64,000 bases of DNA from Actinomycetota bacterium (GTDB lineage: Bacteria > Actinomycetota > UBA4738 > HRBIN12): positions 326,138 to 390,137 of the forward strand of contig JBBECT010000005.1 of NCBI GenBank assembly GCA_040881665.1, given 5' to 3'. Positions 1 through 8,657 of this stretch are shown in pieces. The first letter of the stretch is position 1; the number at the start of each line of letters is the position of its first letter. The position numbers and the translations under genes are program-made. The notes under the pieces are model-generated. The model searched no databases, was not told the DNA's origin, and worked only from the letters and a program-made list of their open reading frames with translations.

Positions 1-1244
1 GGATGCGGCGCCGGGTCGAGGAGACGCTCGATCTGCTCGACATCGCTCCGCTCCGTGACCGCAGCGTCCGGACGCTCTCCGGTGGCGAGCGCCAACGTGT
101 GGCGATCGCGGCGGCGCTCGCGGCGGGTCCGCGCCTGCTCGTCCTCGACGAGCCGACGAGTCAGCTCGATCCCCAGGGGGCAGAGGACGTCCTGGCCGCC
201 CTCCAGCGCATGGTGCACGACCTCGGGATGACGGTTCTGCTGGCAGAGCACCGCCTCGAGCGGGTGGCCGGGTTCGCGGATATCGCCGTCGCGGTCCACG
301 ACGGAGCGGTCACCTCCGGCGCGCCCTCCGACCTCCTCGGAAGGGTCGTCGGTGGACCGCCCGTAACACGGCTCGGCGATCTCCTAGGATGGGATCCCGC
401 TCCGATCACCGTCCGCGAGGCTCGAGCGTTGGCGCGTGAGCTCGCGCTCGGAGTCGGTCCGTCCCCACCGACCGTGACGCCGGGAGCTCCCTTGGTGCGG
501 GCCCGCGGGTTGCACGCGGGCTACTCGGGCGCGGGAGTGCTCCACGGCGTGGACCTCGAGCTCGGCGAGGGCGAGATCGTCGCACTGATGGGCCGCAACG
601 GCGCCGGCAAGACGACCTTGCTCCGCTGCCTGACGGGCGTGCACGCGCCGGCGCGCGGAAGCGTCGAGGTCCCGTCACGACCACCCCGACCAGGCATCGA
701 CGTGGCGCTGTGCCCCCAGGAGCCCGAGACCGTGCTGTTCGCCGAGACCGTCGAGGACGAGATCCACGCGTCGCTGCGAGCCCGAGGCCGGAGCGGCGAA
801 CCCGCCCCTCACCTCCAACGGCTCGCCCTCGAGGGGTTGTCGGGGCGCCATCCCAGAGACCTGTCCTCCGGACAGCGCCTGCTGGTGGCCGCGGCGGCTG
901 TGGCGGCGTCGGGCGCTCCCGCGCTGCTGCTCGACGAGCCGACCAGAGGTCTGGACCCCGAGGCGAAGCAGCGCCTGTCGACGTTCCTGCGCGCCCACGC
1001 GCGGGAGGGAGGGACGGTACTGTTCGCCACCCACGACGTCGAGCTCGTGGCGGCCCTCGCGACGCGCGTGGTGCTGCTGGCTGGCGGCGAGGTGATCGCG
1101 GACGGCAGCCCCTCGGAGGTGCTCGGCGACTCCCACGTGTTCGCGCCGCAGATGACCCGCGTGTTCGGCCCGGGCTGGCTGACCCCCGAGCAGGTCGCCG
1201 AGGCGACCGGGGCGCGCGGGCAACCGACAGAGGTCGTCCGGTGA
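1..1244 (+). CDS. ECF transporter duplex ATPase, 5' truncated by the window edge
   Basis: This is the energy-coupling ATPase of an energy-coupling-factor (ECF) vitamin/cofactor importer, acting at the cytoplasmic face of the membrane. Two ABC domains are fused. The first has lost its Walker A to the window edge but keeps the signature LSGGERQR and Walker B LLVLDEPTS. The second has Walker A GRNGAGKTT, a signature-like SSGQRLL and Walker B LLLDEPTRG. The reading frame is open to base 1, so the ATG at base 3 need not be the start. The GTG of the next gene overlaps its TGA, which fits an A-S component operon; the T component is probably upstream. Substrate cannot be deduced. The duplex-ATPase call is firm. 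Confidence 0.9.
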   Translation, partial: MRRRVEETLDLLDIAPLRDRSVRTLSGGERQRVAIAAALAAGPRLLVLDEPTSQLDPQGAEDVLAALQRMVHDLGMTVLLAEHRLERVAGFADIAVAVHDGAVTSGAPSDLLGRVVGGPPVTRLGDLLGWDPAPITVREARALARELALGVGPSPPTVTPGAPLVRARGLHAGYSGAGVLHGVDLELGEGEIVALMGRNGAGKTTLLRCLTGVHAPARGSVEVPSRPPRPGIDVALCPQEPETVLFAETVEDEIHASLRARGRSGEPAPHLQRLALEGLSGRHPRDLSSGQRLLVAAAAVAASGAPALLLDEPTRGLDPEAKQRLSTFLRAHAREGGTVLFATHDVELVAALATRVVLLAGGEVIADGSPSEVLGDSHVFAPQMTRVFGPGWLTPEQVAEATGARGQPTEVVR

Positions 1245-2101
1245 GCGTGGCGGCGACCGCAACCGTTCGCGGTACACGCCTTCGCATCGCGCTGCTCGTG
1301 CTCGCGAACGTGATCGCCGCGCTCGCGTTCCTCTGGCCGTTCCTGGTTCCCGGACTGCTCGGCGAGAGCTCCCCGCACGCGGAGGACGCCCCGTTCCTGC
1401 TGCTCGCCGTCCTCGGCTGTCTCACCGTGGTGCTGTTCCTCGACCTGGGGCGGGGAGGGATCGGCCCGAAGGGCGTGGCGTTGATCGGCGTCTTGGGCGC
1501 CGCGATGGTCGCGCTCCGCCTCCCGGGGTTCGTGGCCGGATTCTCGGCGATGTTCATCATCGTGCTCGTCGCCGGGAACGCCTTCGGACCGGCGTTCGGG
1601 TTCGTGCTCGGCGCGATCGGGCTGTTCGCGAGTGGGCTGTTCCTCGGCGGGATCGGACCCTGGCTTCCGTTCCAGATGGCTGCCGTCGGGTGGGTCGGTC
1701 TGGGCGCGGGTCTGTTACCCGGGACCGAGACATCCTGGCGAGTCCGCCTGGGCGCGCTGGCCGCGTACGGGTTCGTGGTCGGCTACGCGTTCGGGATCGT
1801 GATGAACCTGTGGTCGTGGCCGTTCACGACTGCGGGCACCGCGATCGGCTGGGTCCCCCAAGAGGATCTGTCCGAGAACGTGCAGCACTACGCGACCTAC
1901 TACATGACCACATCGTTCGTGTGGGACACGTTCCGGGCGTTCGGGAACGCGGCGATGGTCCTCGTGCTCGGGCGTCCGTTGCTCGGAGCGCTCGACCGCG
2001 CCGCACGGAGGATGCGACTGGACCTTCGTGAACCTCGATTCATCGACCCACCGGACCGTGCTGCCGCACGTCCCGAGCCGGCCGAAGCGACGAACGCGTA
2101 G
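1241..2101 (+). CDS. ECF transporter substrate-binding (S) component
   Basis: Integral membrane protein of 286 residues with about six hydrophobic segments (first near residues 12-35), starting at a GTG that overlaps the stop of the ATPase gene (GTGA). It has the size and topology of an ECF S component, which binds the small-molecule substrate and docks on the ATPase/T-component module. A Trp-rich stretch (NLWSWPF) and a long extracytoplasmic loop lie before the last helix. The C-terminal 30 residues are hydrophilic. Position immediately after the duplex ATPase is the main reason for the call. Ligand is unknown; cobalamin, thiamine precursors or another vitamin are all possible. It ends only 4 bases from the convergent ftsK gene. 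Confidence 0.8.
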   Translation: MSVAATATVRGTRLRIALLVLANVIAALAFLWPFLVPGLLGESSPHAEDAPFLLLAVLGCLTVVLFLDLGRGGIGPKGVALIGVLGAAMVALRLPGFVAGFSAMFIIVLVAGNAFGPAFGFVLGAIGLFASGLFLGGIGPWLPFQMAAVGWVGLGAGLLPGTETSWRVRLGALAAYGFVVGYAFGIVMNLWSWPFTTAGTAIGWVPQEDLSENVQHYATYYMTTSFVWDTFRAFGNAAMVLVLGRPLLGALDRAARRMRLDLREPRFIDPPDRAAARPEPAEATNA

Positions 2102-2105
2102 CCGC

Positions 2106-4466
2106 TCAGGCGCTGCGGGCGGTCGAGCGGGACTGCTCCCACTCCTCCCACGTGAGGAGCACATCGCGGGCCTTGGACCCCTGGGAGGGGCCCACGATGC
2201 CCCGCTCCTCCATCAGGTCCATCAGCCGGCCGGCGCGCGCGAAGCCGACCTTCAGCTTGCGCTGCAGCATCGAGGTCGAGCCGAGCTGGGAGCGGATCAC
2301 GAGCTCGGCGGCCTGGCGGAGCAGGTCATCGTCGTCCCCCACTCCCCCGGTGACAGCGGCGGCCTCCTCCTCGGCGGTCGGCGCCTTGCCCAGGCCTTCG
2401 ACGGTCGCCTCGTAGACGACCTCCCGTTGCGCGCGGATCCATTCGGCGACCGCGTGGATCTCCTTCTCGGTCACCCAGGCGGCCTGCAGGCGGCTCGGTT
2501 TGCTCGCGTTCGCGGGCGCGTAGAGCATGTCGCCGTGACCGACGAGCTTCTCGGCTCCGTTCGAATCGAGGATCACCCGCGAGTCCGCCTGGCTCGAGGT
2601 CATGAGCGCGATCCGGCTCGGGATGTTCGCCTTGATCAACCCGGTGACCACGTCGACCGACGGCCGCTGGGTGGCGACGACGAGATGGATCCCGACGGCC
2701 CGCGCCATCTGCGCGATGCGGCAGATCGCGTCCTCGACGTCGCGCGGCGCGACCATCATCAGGTCGGCGAGCTCGTCGATCACCACGACGAGGTAGGGGA
2801 AATCGACGAACTTCTCCTCTTGGCCGGGCGGGATCCGCAGCGTCCCCTCCTGGAGCCCCTCGCGGTACCCGTCGATGTCGCGGACGCCACACATCGCGAG
2901 CAGCTCGTACCGGTTCTCCATCTCGCGGACGACCCATCCGAGCGCCTCGGCTGCGCGCTTGGGGTGGACGATCACCGGTGAGAGCAGGTGTGGCAGATCC
3001 GCGAAGTGCGAGAGCTCGACGCGTTTCGGGTCGATCAGCACGAGCTTGACCTCGTCGGGATCGGTCCGCATCAGGATCGACGTGACGAAGGAGTTGATCA
3101 GGCTCGACTTGCCCGCTCCGGTCGCCCCGGCGATCAGCACGTGCGGCATCCTCCCGAGGTTGACCATCTGCGCCCGGCCGTGGACGTCCTTGCCGAGCGC
3201 CACCGCGAGCTGTGCCGTGTCGTCGCGAGCCACCTTGCTCCGGAGGATGTCGCCGAGGGTGACGAAGTCGCGCACCTTGTTCGGCACCTCGACGCCGATC
3301 GCCGACTTGCCGGGGATCGGGGCGATGATGCGCACGTCGGGTGTCGCGAGCGCGTAGGCGATGTCGTCCGACAGGTTCAGGACCTTGTTCACCTTCGTTC
3401 CGGCACCGACCTCGACCTCGTACAGCGTTACGGTCGGCCCGCGGTGGGCGGTGGGAACTCGTGCCTCGACCCCGAACGTGGAGAAGGTCCGCTCGAGGGC
3501 GTCCATCGTGTGTTCCTCGTCGCTGGTGTCGGCCTCCTTGGACGGCGCCGCGCGGAGCAGGTCCAACGGCGGGAGCTCGTAGGCGTCCTGCGGGATCTTC
3601 GTCGCGGCGGCGGCGGCAACGGTGGGAGCGACGGGCGCCGGAGACTCGGACTCGAGCTCGTCGACCGGGAGCGGGACTTTCGCGGGAGCGGGCTCGGCGA
3701 CGACCCCGGCATCGCCCGCATCCGGGACGATGATCGTGTTCGACGCGTCGTCCTCGTCGCTGCGCAGCACGCGCCGGCCGTGGACCGGTTCGGTCGGGTC
3801 GTCGATCAGCCCTTGCTCGTCGTCGCCCGCCCGCAAGCCGAACGCCCTGGAGATCGCCTCACTCGCGGCGATCTCCTTGACGCGCACCCAGATCTGCGAC
3901 AGCGGTGTCCCGAAGAAGATCAGCAGTCCGAGGAACGCGAGTCCGCCGCATACGATGCCGCCCCCGAGCGCGGACAGGGTCGTCGCGAGCGGCCATCCGA
4001 CGAGAGCGCCGAGCAGACCGCCCGCTTCGGCGATCCCGGTTCCGCCGCCACCGTCCCAGCCGTCGGCGGGCGCGGGGTTGCCGTTCACGATCGACACGAT
4101 GCCGAGGATGCCGGCGGTCGCCAGCGCGAAGCCGATGAACATCCGAAGACGCTCCTCCTCCTCGGATCCTCGCAGGAGCACGATCCCCCACCAGATCCCG
4201 ACGACCGGGAACACGATCGCCGCGAGGCCGAAGGCTCCCTCGAGCGCCCACTCGATGCCGCGGCCCGCGACCCCGGCGGCGTCGAACCAGAGGGCGAGCA
4301 CCGACAGGAGCGCGAGGACCACGAGCGCGATCCCGAACGCATCGCGCGCCCACGGGGCGAGGTGGGCCCGGACGGGAGTGCGGCTGGGTGAGCCTTTCGA
4401 GCGTCCCGACCCCTTCTTCGACGCAGCGGAGGAGCGCTTGGGGGAAGCCTTCCGCTTCGGGGACAC
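2106..4466 (-). CDS. ftsK: DNA translocase FtsK/SpoIIIE
   Basis: Septal double-stranded DNA pump that clears chromosome from the closing division septum and activates Xer recombination. The 786-residue protein has a basic N-terminus, four to five membrane helices (roughly residues 40-190), a low-complexity linker, and a RecA-like motor with Walker A GATGAGKSS (near 445) and Walker B KLVLIDPKR (near 475). A C-terminal winged-helix gamma domain (about 710-775) would read KOPS-like DNA sequences. The GTG start follows the RNase J stop with no gap and uses a GGAGGT inside the last RNase J codons, so the pair is translationally coupled. Length is typical of actinobacterial FtsK. An XerC/D gene is at 53 kb. 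Confidence 0.96.
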   Translation of the reverse strand: MSPKRKASPKRSSAASKKGSGRSKGSPSRTPVRAHLAPWARDAFGIALVVLALLSVLALWFDAAGVAGRGIEWALEGAFGLAAIVFPVVGIWWGIVLLRGSEEEERLRMFIGFALATAGILGIVSIVNGNPAPADGWDGGGGTGIAEAGGLLGALVGWPLATTLSALGGGIVCGGLAFLGLLIFFGTPLSQIWVRVKEIAASEAISRAFGLRAGDDEQGLIDDPTEPVHGRRVLRSDEDDASNTIIVPDAGDAGVVAEPAPAKVPLPVDELESESPAPVAPTVAAAAATKIPQDAYELPPLDLLRAAPSKEADTSDEEHTMDALERTFSTFGVEARVPTAHRGPTVTLYEVEVGAGTKVNKVLNLSDDIAYALATPDVRIIAPIPGKSAIGVEVPNKVRDFVTLGDILRSKVARDDTAQLAVALGKDVHGRAQMVNLGRMPHVLIAGATGAGKSSLINSFVTSILMRTDPDEVKLVLIDPKRVELSHFADLPHLLSPVIVHPKRAAEALGWVVREMENRYELLAMCGVRDIDGYREGLQEGTLRIPPGQEEKFVDFPYLVVVIDELADLMMVAPRDVEDAICRIAQMARAVGIHLVVATQRPSVDVVTGLIKANIPSRIALMTSSQADSRVILDSNGAEKLVGHGDMLYAPANASKPSRLQAAWVTEKEIHAVAEWIRAQREVVYEATVEGLGKAPTAEEEAAAVTGGVGDDDDLLRQAAELVIRSQLGSTSMLQRKLKVGFARAGRLMDLMEERGIVGPSQGSKARDVLLTWEEWEQSRSTARSA

Positions 4467-6164
4467 CTACACCTCCATGACGATGGGGAGGATCACCGGC
4501 TTGCGTTTGGTGACCTCGAAGAAGTATCTCGCGAGGACGCGCCGGACGTTCTGCTGCAGGACCGTGCGGTCGGTCACCTCGTCCTTGGCGCTTCCCTCCA
4601 AGGACAGCATGACGCGATTCCGTGCCTCTTCAAGGATGTCCGCGGAGGTTTCGTCGTAGACGAACCCCCGGTTGACCAGCTCCACATCGCCGACCGGCTC
4701 ACCGTGGTGGGCATCGATCGTCACGACCGCCACGACCACCCCGTCCCCCGACAGCTTGCGGCGGTCGCGCAGCACCTCTCCTCCGACATCTCCGATCCCC
4801 AGACCGTCAACGAAGGTCATCCCCGCGGGCGCCCGGCCGGTGATCCGGACCTGATCGTCGATGTCGACGATGTCGCCGTCCTCGGCGATCAGCACGTGGT
4901 CGGCCTCGACCCCCGTCTCGACCGCGATGCGCGCATGGTGCGAGAGGTGCCGGCGCTCCCCGTGGATCGGGATGAACCAACGAGGGCGGACCATGTTCAA
5001 CATCAATCGCAGCTCCTCGGAGCTCGCGTGTCCGGACGCATGCACTTGCGCTGCCGGGACGTGGAACACGTCGGCGCCCGTGCGATAGAGCCCGTCGACC
5101 ACGCGATGGATCGCGGGCTCGTTGCCGGGGATCAGCGACGAGGACAGCACCACTGTGTCCCCCGCCGACAGCTTCACCCACTTGTGTTCGCGCGCGGCCA
5201 TCAGCGACAAGGCCGAGAACGGCTCACCCTGTGACCCCGTCGATACGACGACGACACGCGAGGGGTCCATCTTGTCGAGATCCTCGATAAGGATCACATC
5301 CGACTCGGGCACGTCGAGGATGCCGAGCTCGCGCGCGGCACGCACGCTCTGGTGCATCGATCGACCGAGGAAGGCGACGACGCGCTCGTTCTCGCGGGCT
5401 GCGTTGACCACCTGCTGCACGCGGTGGATGTGGCTCGAGAAGCACGCGACAACCACGAGCTGCTCGGCGCCCGCGACGATGTCGTCGAGCACGGGGCCGA
5501 CGCTGCGTTCGCTCTGGGTGTACCCGGCTTCCTCCGCGTTCGTGGAGTCCGACAGCAGCAGGTGCACACCCCGCTCTGCCTCGCGCGCGATCCCGTGCAG
5601 GTCCGTCGGACGCCCGTCGAGCGGGGTTTGATCGATCTTGAAGTCGCCCGTGTGGAGGATCGAGCCGAACGGGGTGTCGATCGCCACCGCCATCCCGTCG
5701 GGGATCGAGTGCGTGACGTGGAGGAAGCGCATCGTGAACGGACCGATGCTGGCCCCACCCCCCACCTCGGCCTCGCGGAAGTCCGCGTGGTCGCGCACCT
5801 GGTGCTCCTCGAGCTTGCCGTGCAGCAGCGCGAGTGTGAAGGGTGTCGCGTAGACGGGGAGCAGATCGTCGAGTTCGCGGAGCAGATACGGCAGGGCTCC
5901 GATGTGGTCCTCGTGCCCGTGGGTGAGGACGACCGCCTCGATGTCGGCGGCACGATCTCGCACGTACTCGAAGTCGGGGAGCACGAGGTCGACGCCCGGC
6001 ATGTCCGCGTTCGGGAATGACAGCCCGACGTCGATCAACAGGATCCGTCCGTCCAGTTCGAGGCAAGCCATGTTCCTGCCGACCTCGCCCACGCCACCCA
6101 GGAACACCAGCTGCGCGGGCGCAGCCGGGTGCCGGCCGGTTCCACGCTGGGGACGGTCACTCAT
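4467..6164 (-). CDS. rnj: Ribonuclease J
   Basis: Metallo-beta-lactamase/beta-CASP ribonuclease that makes endonucleolytic cuts and degrades RNA 5'-to-3' in mRNA turnover and rRNA maturation. The zinc motif HGHEDH lies at residues 82-87, followed by beta-CASP segments and GERRHLSHHARIA toward the C-terminal half. Length of 565 residues matches the family. Actinobacteria usually carry this gene beside dapA and ftsK, as here. The ATG has no clear Shine-Dalgarno; a TAGGAT -10 box 8 bases upstream predicts a leaderless transcript. ftsK follows directly in the same transcription unit. Confidence 0.95.
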   Translation of the reverse strand: MSDRPQRGTGRHPAAPAQLVFLGGVGEVGRNMACLELDGRILLIDVGLSFPNADMPGVDLVLPDFEYVRDRAADIEAVVLTHGHEDHIGALPYLLRELDDLLPVYATPFTLALLHGKLEEHQVRDHADFREAEVGGGASIGPFTMRFLHVTHSIPDGMAVAIDTPFGSILHTGDFKIDQTPLDGRPTDLHGIAREAERGVHLLLSDSTNAEEAGYTQSERSVGPVLDDIVAGAEQLVVVACFSSHIHRVQQVVNAARENERVVAFLGRSMHQSVRAARELGILDVPESDVILIEDLDKMDPSRVVVVSTGSQGEPFSALSLMAAREHKWVKLSAGDTVVLSSSLIPGNEPAIHRVVDGLYRTGADVFHVPAAQVHASGHASSEELRLMLNMVRPRWFIPIHGERRHLSHHARIAVETGVEADHVLIAEDGDIVDIDDQVRITGRAPAGMTFVDGLGIGDVGGEVLRDRRKLSGDGVVVAVVTIDAHHGEPVGDVELVNRGFVYDETSADILEEARNRVMLSLEGSAKDEVTDRTVLQQNVRRVLARYFFEVTKRKPVILPIVMEV

Positions 6165-6172
6165 CGGCGCCC

Positions 6173-6178
6173 ATCCTA
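6173..6178 (-). promoter_or_regulatory. Predicted -10 box of rnj (leaderless)
   Basis: TAGGAT on the minus strand ends 8 bases before the rnj ATG, so transcription would start at or next to the start codon. No convincing Shine-Dalgarno is present. The -35 region is not distinct. Confidence 0.55.
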
Positions 6179-6242
6179 GCTCGCGCGACCAGGACCGCCC
6201 GAGCTGGGTACGCTCCCGGACGCCGACCGACCGAAGGCGCGA

Positions 6243-7088
6243 TCAGGCGAAGAAGCGGAAGTTCGCCCAGGGGCTGTTGTCGGGCAGGTTCCCGTGCCCC
6301 CCACCGAACTCGCACCGGAACCGGAACGTGACCCCCGTCGGTGCCCCGCTCGTTCCCCCGAGCTTGACACCGATCAAGCTGTCGGCGTTCAGCCTGCCCT
6401 TGAACACGTCGAGGTTGCGCCATCTGCCGTTGACGCGCGCCTGCAGGCGGATCACGGCCGGGTCGTTCGCGTGGTTCGGGGCCACCTTCGCGACGTAGAA
6501 GACGGGCTTGCCTTGCTTGTAGAAGCGGGTCCTGCCCTGCTTCCTCTGGAAGCGGAGCAGCTTGCCGGTGACCTTCGCCTTCACGCGAACGTTCGCGATG
6601 TCCTCGGCCGGGCCGTAGGTGGCGTCACCCGTCCATGCCGCGCGGAACCGCGTGTCGTACTTGAGGTCTTTCACGGTCGCCGTGCCCCTGCCCTGCGCTC
6701 CGACGGTGATCGTGCGAAGGAACTGCTCCGAGCCTCCGTGTGTGCGGCGGTACAGCTCGACCTCGAGATTCGTGCCGTCGAAAGCGGCGAGCTCGACCTC
6801 CAACTCGGTCTTCCCACCGAGGGGAACCTTCACCGGCGTCGCGGTGAGCACCAGGTCCTGGGACCCGCGGGGCGCGGGGTCGCCGCCCGGACCGCCCGCG
6901 ATCGGGGTTGCGGGCGAGAGCTCTCGGCCCGTCGTTCCTTGCAGATCGAGATCGCCGATCCCCGCTGACGCCGGTGCTGCCAGAAGGCCGAGCGAAACCG
7001 AGAACGCGAGCGTCGCGATCAGCAGACCGCGAGCGGATCTCCCGAGGCCGATCGGACGCGAGGGGTGAGGGTTGCTCTGAGTAGGCAT
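6243..7088 (-). CDS. Secreted protein of unknown function, Ig-like surface type
   Basis: Protein of 281 residues that I do not recognise. The N-terminus has an Arg-containing segment, a hydrophobic core (LLIATLAFSVSLGLLA) and an APASAG cleavage site near residue 42, so it is exported. After a Pro/Gly-rich linker the sequence alternates hydrophobic and polar residues, as in beta-sandwich Ig-like or stress-surface domains (for example LTATPVKVPLGGKTELEVEL, then an AAWTGDATYGPA-type turn near residue 150). There is only one cysteine and no catalytic motif. It lies between dapA and rnj, but its own leaderless-type promoter suggests separate expression. It is probably a cell-envelope or extracellular structural protein. 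Confidence 0.65.
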   Translation of the reverse strand: MPTQSNPHPSRPIGLGRSARGLLIATLAFSVSLGLLAAPASAGIGDLDLQGTTGRELSPATPIAGGPGGDPAPRGSQDLVLTATPVKVPLGGKTELEVELAAFDGTNLEVELYRRTHGGSEQFLRTITVGAQGRGTATVKDLKYDTRFRAAWTGDATYGPAEDIANVRVKAKVTGKLLRFQRKQGRTRFYKQGKPVFYVAKVAPNHANDPAVIRLQARVNGRWRNLDVFKGRLNADSLIGVKLGGTSGAPTGVTFRFRCEFGGGHGNLPDNSPWANFRFFA

Positions 7089-7095
7089 GGCGGGA

Positions 7096-7101
7096 ACGCT
7101 A
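7096..7101 (-). promoter_or_regulatory. Predicted -10 box of the 7.1 kb secreted protein (leaderless)
   Basis: TAGCGT lies 7 bases before the ATG at 7088 on the minus strand, with no Shine-Dalgarno between. It fits the leaderless pattern seen across the window. Confidence 0.5.
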
Positions 7102-7148
7102 CCCGGTCGATGCAGGACAAGGCAATCCCTGCCGGCCGCTCCCAGCTC

Positions 7149-8033
7149 CTAGATGAGCCCCGCGTCGGCCAGCGCGACACGGACGCGTTGGCGTTCCTGC
7201 TCGGTGGCGGGAACCAGCGGGAGGCGGGGAGGACCGCTCGGTTGCCCCAGGATCTCGAGCGCGGCCTTGATCGGGATCGGGTTCGAGGTGATGAACAGGG
7301 TGTTGTACAGGGGCGACAGCTCCTGGTGGATCTTCCGCGCCGCGGGGACGTCTCCGGTCTCGATCAGGTCGATCATCTGTCCGATCCGAGAACCCACGAG
7401 ATGGCTCGCGACGCTGACCACACCCTTCGCACCAAGACACATGTAGCCGAACGTGGCCCAGTCGTCCCCCGAGTAGACCTCGAAGTCGGGCGGCGCCTGG
7501 TCGATCAGCTTGGAGATCCCCTGGAAATCGCCGGTCGAGTCCTTCACGGCGACGATGTTGGTGATCTCGGCGAGCGAGAGCAGGGTCTCGTGTTCGATAC
7601 GCGTCGCCGTCCGGCCCGGGATGTTGTAAGCGATGATCGGGAGATCGGTCTCGGCAGCGACCGCCTCGAAGTGCGCGACGAGCCCGCGTTGCGGAGGCTT
7701 GTTGTAGTAAGGCGTGACGACGAGCAACCCGTCGGCGCCGGCCTCGTGCGCCGCGGTGCTGAGCTCGAGTGTCTCGGCGGTCGAGTAGGTGCCTGCACCG
7801 CAGATCACCTTGCCCTTGTCCGCCGACGCCTCGGCGACCGCCGTGAACAGATCCTGCTTCTCGCGGGTGGTCAACGTCGGGGCCTCACCGGTAGAGCCCG
7901 CGACGACGATCGCATCGGTCCCGGTGTCGAACAGACGGCGGGCGAGTCGTTGGGCGCCGTCGAGATCGAGCGTGTGATCCTCGTGGAAGGGCGTCACCAT
8001 CGCGGTGACGACCGCTCCGAACCTGCCGGCCAT
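7149..8033 (-). CDS. dapA: 4-hydroxy-tetrahydrodipicolinate synthase
   Basis: Condenses pyruvate with aspartate semialdehyde in the lysine/meso-diaminopimelate pathway. The 294-residue protein shows GSTGE (46-50), the PYY motif (Tyr110), YNIPGRT (Tyr136) and the Schiff-base lysine in VAVKDSTGD (Lys164), a complete catalytic set. I chose the ATG at 8033 because GGGAGG lies 6-8 bases upstream; an upstream in-frame start at 8057 would put the ribosome site inside the gene. A leader hairpin precedes it. dapB, the next enzyme, is 2.4 kb away in a different transcription unit. Confidence 0.96.
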   Translation of the reverse strand: MAGRFGAVVTAMVTPFHEDHTLDLDGAQRLARRLFDTGTDAIVVAGSTGEAPTLTTREKQDLFTAVAEASADKGKVICGAGTYSTAETLELSTAAHEAGADGLLVVTPYYNKPPQRGLVAHFEAVAAETDLPIIAYNIPGRTATRIEHETLLSLAEITNIVAVKDSTGDFQGISKLIDQAPPDFEVYSGDDWATFGYMCLGAKGVVSVASHLVGSRIGQMIDLIETGDVPAARKIHQELSPLYNTLFITSNPIPIKAALEILGQPSGPPRLPLVPATEQERQRVRVALADAGLI

Positions 8034-8050
8034 GCGGCTCCCTCCCTCCG

Positions 8051-8075
8051 GGGGCACCGCTCCGGGGAGTGCCCC
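8051..8075 (-). other. Hairpin in the dapA leader
   Basis: GGGGCAC (8051-8057) and GTGCCCC (8069-8075) form a 7-bp stem with a nested CTCC/GGAG arm, just upstream of the dapA Shine-Dalgarno and downstream of the predicted start site. It may affect translation or mRNA stability. It does not resemble the lysine riboswitch, which is much larger. Confidence 0.4.
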
Positions 8076-8081
8076 GGGGGC

Positions 8082-8088
8082 TATCCTA
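8082..8088. promoter_or_regulatory. Overlapping divergent -10 boxes of dapA and the adenosyltransferase gene
   Basis: The 7-mer TATCCTA reads as TATCCT on the plus strand (8 bases before the ATG at 8096) and as TAGGAT on the minus strand (about 50 bases before dapA). The two promoters would share the same DNA, so polymerase binding in the two directions should be mutually exclusive. Confidence 0.4.
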
Positions 8089-8095
8089 GCGGCCG

Positions 8096-8653
8096 ATGCC
8101 CCGTATCTACACCAAGACCGGAGATGACGGCACGACGGGCCTGCTCTACGGCGGGCGCGTGCAGAAGTCCGACCCGATCACCGATGCGTACGGGACGATC
8201 GACGAGGCCGTGGCCGCGATCGGCCTCGCGCGCGCCGCGTGTGAGGATCCGGCGCTCGCGGGCGACCTCCTGACGCTCCAGCGCGAGCTGTTCGTCGTCG
8301 GCGCCGACCTGGCAACCAATCCGTCCGAGCGCGAGAAGCTGCAACCGGGCGTCTCGCTCGTGACCGAGGACATGACACGGCGCCTGGAAGGACGGATCGA
8401 CGCGCTCGTGGCGCAACATCCGCTGCCGAACGTCTTCATCGTTCCGGGGACGAACGCGCCGAGCGCGGGGATCGATCTGGCCCGTGCGGTCGTGCGGCGC
8501 GCCGAGCGCCTCACCACAGGGTTGCTCGATGCGCCGCCGGGCGGGATCAACCCCGAGGTGCAGCGGTACCTCAACCGGCTCAGCGATCTGCTCTTCGTGC
8601 TCGCTCGATGGGCGGCCGGAGAAACCGAGCCGGCGAGCCGCGCCAACGACTGA
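8096..8653 (+). CDS. PduO-type ATP:cob(I)alamin adenosyltransferase
   Basis: Makes adenosylcobalamin from cob(I)alamin and ATP. The 185-residue, all-helical protein begins with the family motif YTKTGDDGTTGLLYGGRV (residues 5-22), which binds ATP, followed by YGTIDEAVAAIG. A later Arg-rich helix (LARAVVRRAERLT) and the C-terminal LNRLSDLLFVLARW segment complete the trimer-forming fold. The ATG lies 8 bases after TATCCT, so the mRNA is probably leaderless. No other B12 genes are in the window. It ends 4 bases before a convergent lipoprotein gene. Confidence 0.92.
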   Translation: MPRIYTKTGDDGTTGLLYGGRVQKSDPITDAYGTIDEAVAAIGLARAACEDPALAGDLLTLQRELFVVGADLATNPSEREKLQPGVSLVTEDMTRRLEGRIDALVAQHPLPNVFIVPGTNAPSAGIDLARAVVRRAERLTTGLLDAPPGGINPEVQRYLNRLSDLLFVLARWAAGETEPASRAND

Positions 8654-8657
8654 GGGC

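Noticed and set aside
406-1560. A 384-codon minus-strand frame opposite the ECF genes
   Set aside because: Low-complexity Arg/Ser/Pro text typical of a shadow frame; the ABC ATPase opposite is clear.
2988-4391. A 467-codon plus-strand frame opposite ftsK
   Set aside because: Antisense shadow of the FtsK coding strand; Arg/Asp/Gly-rich with no family features.
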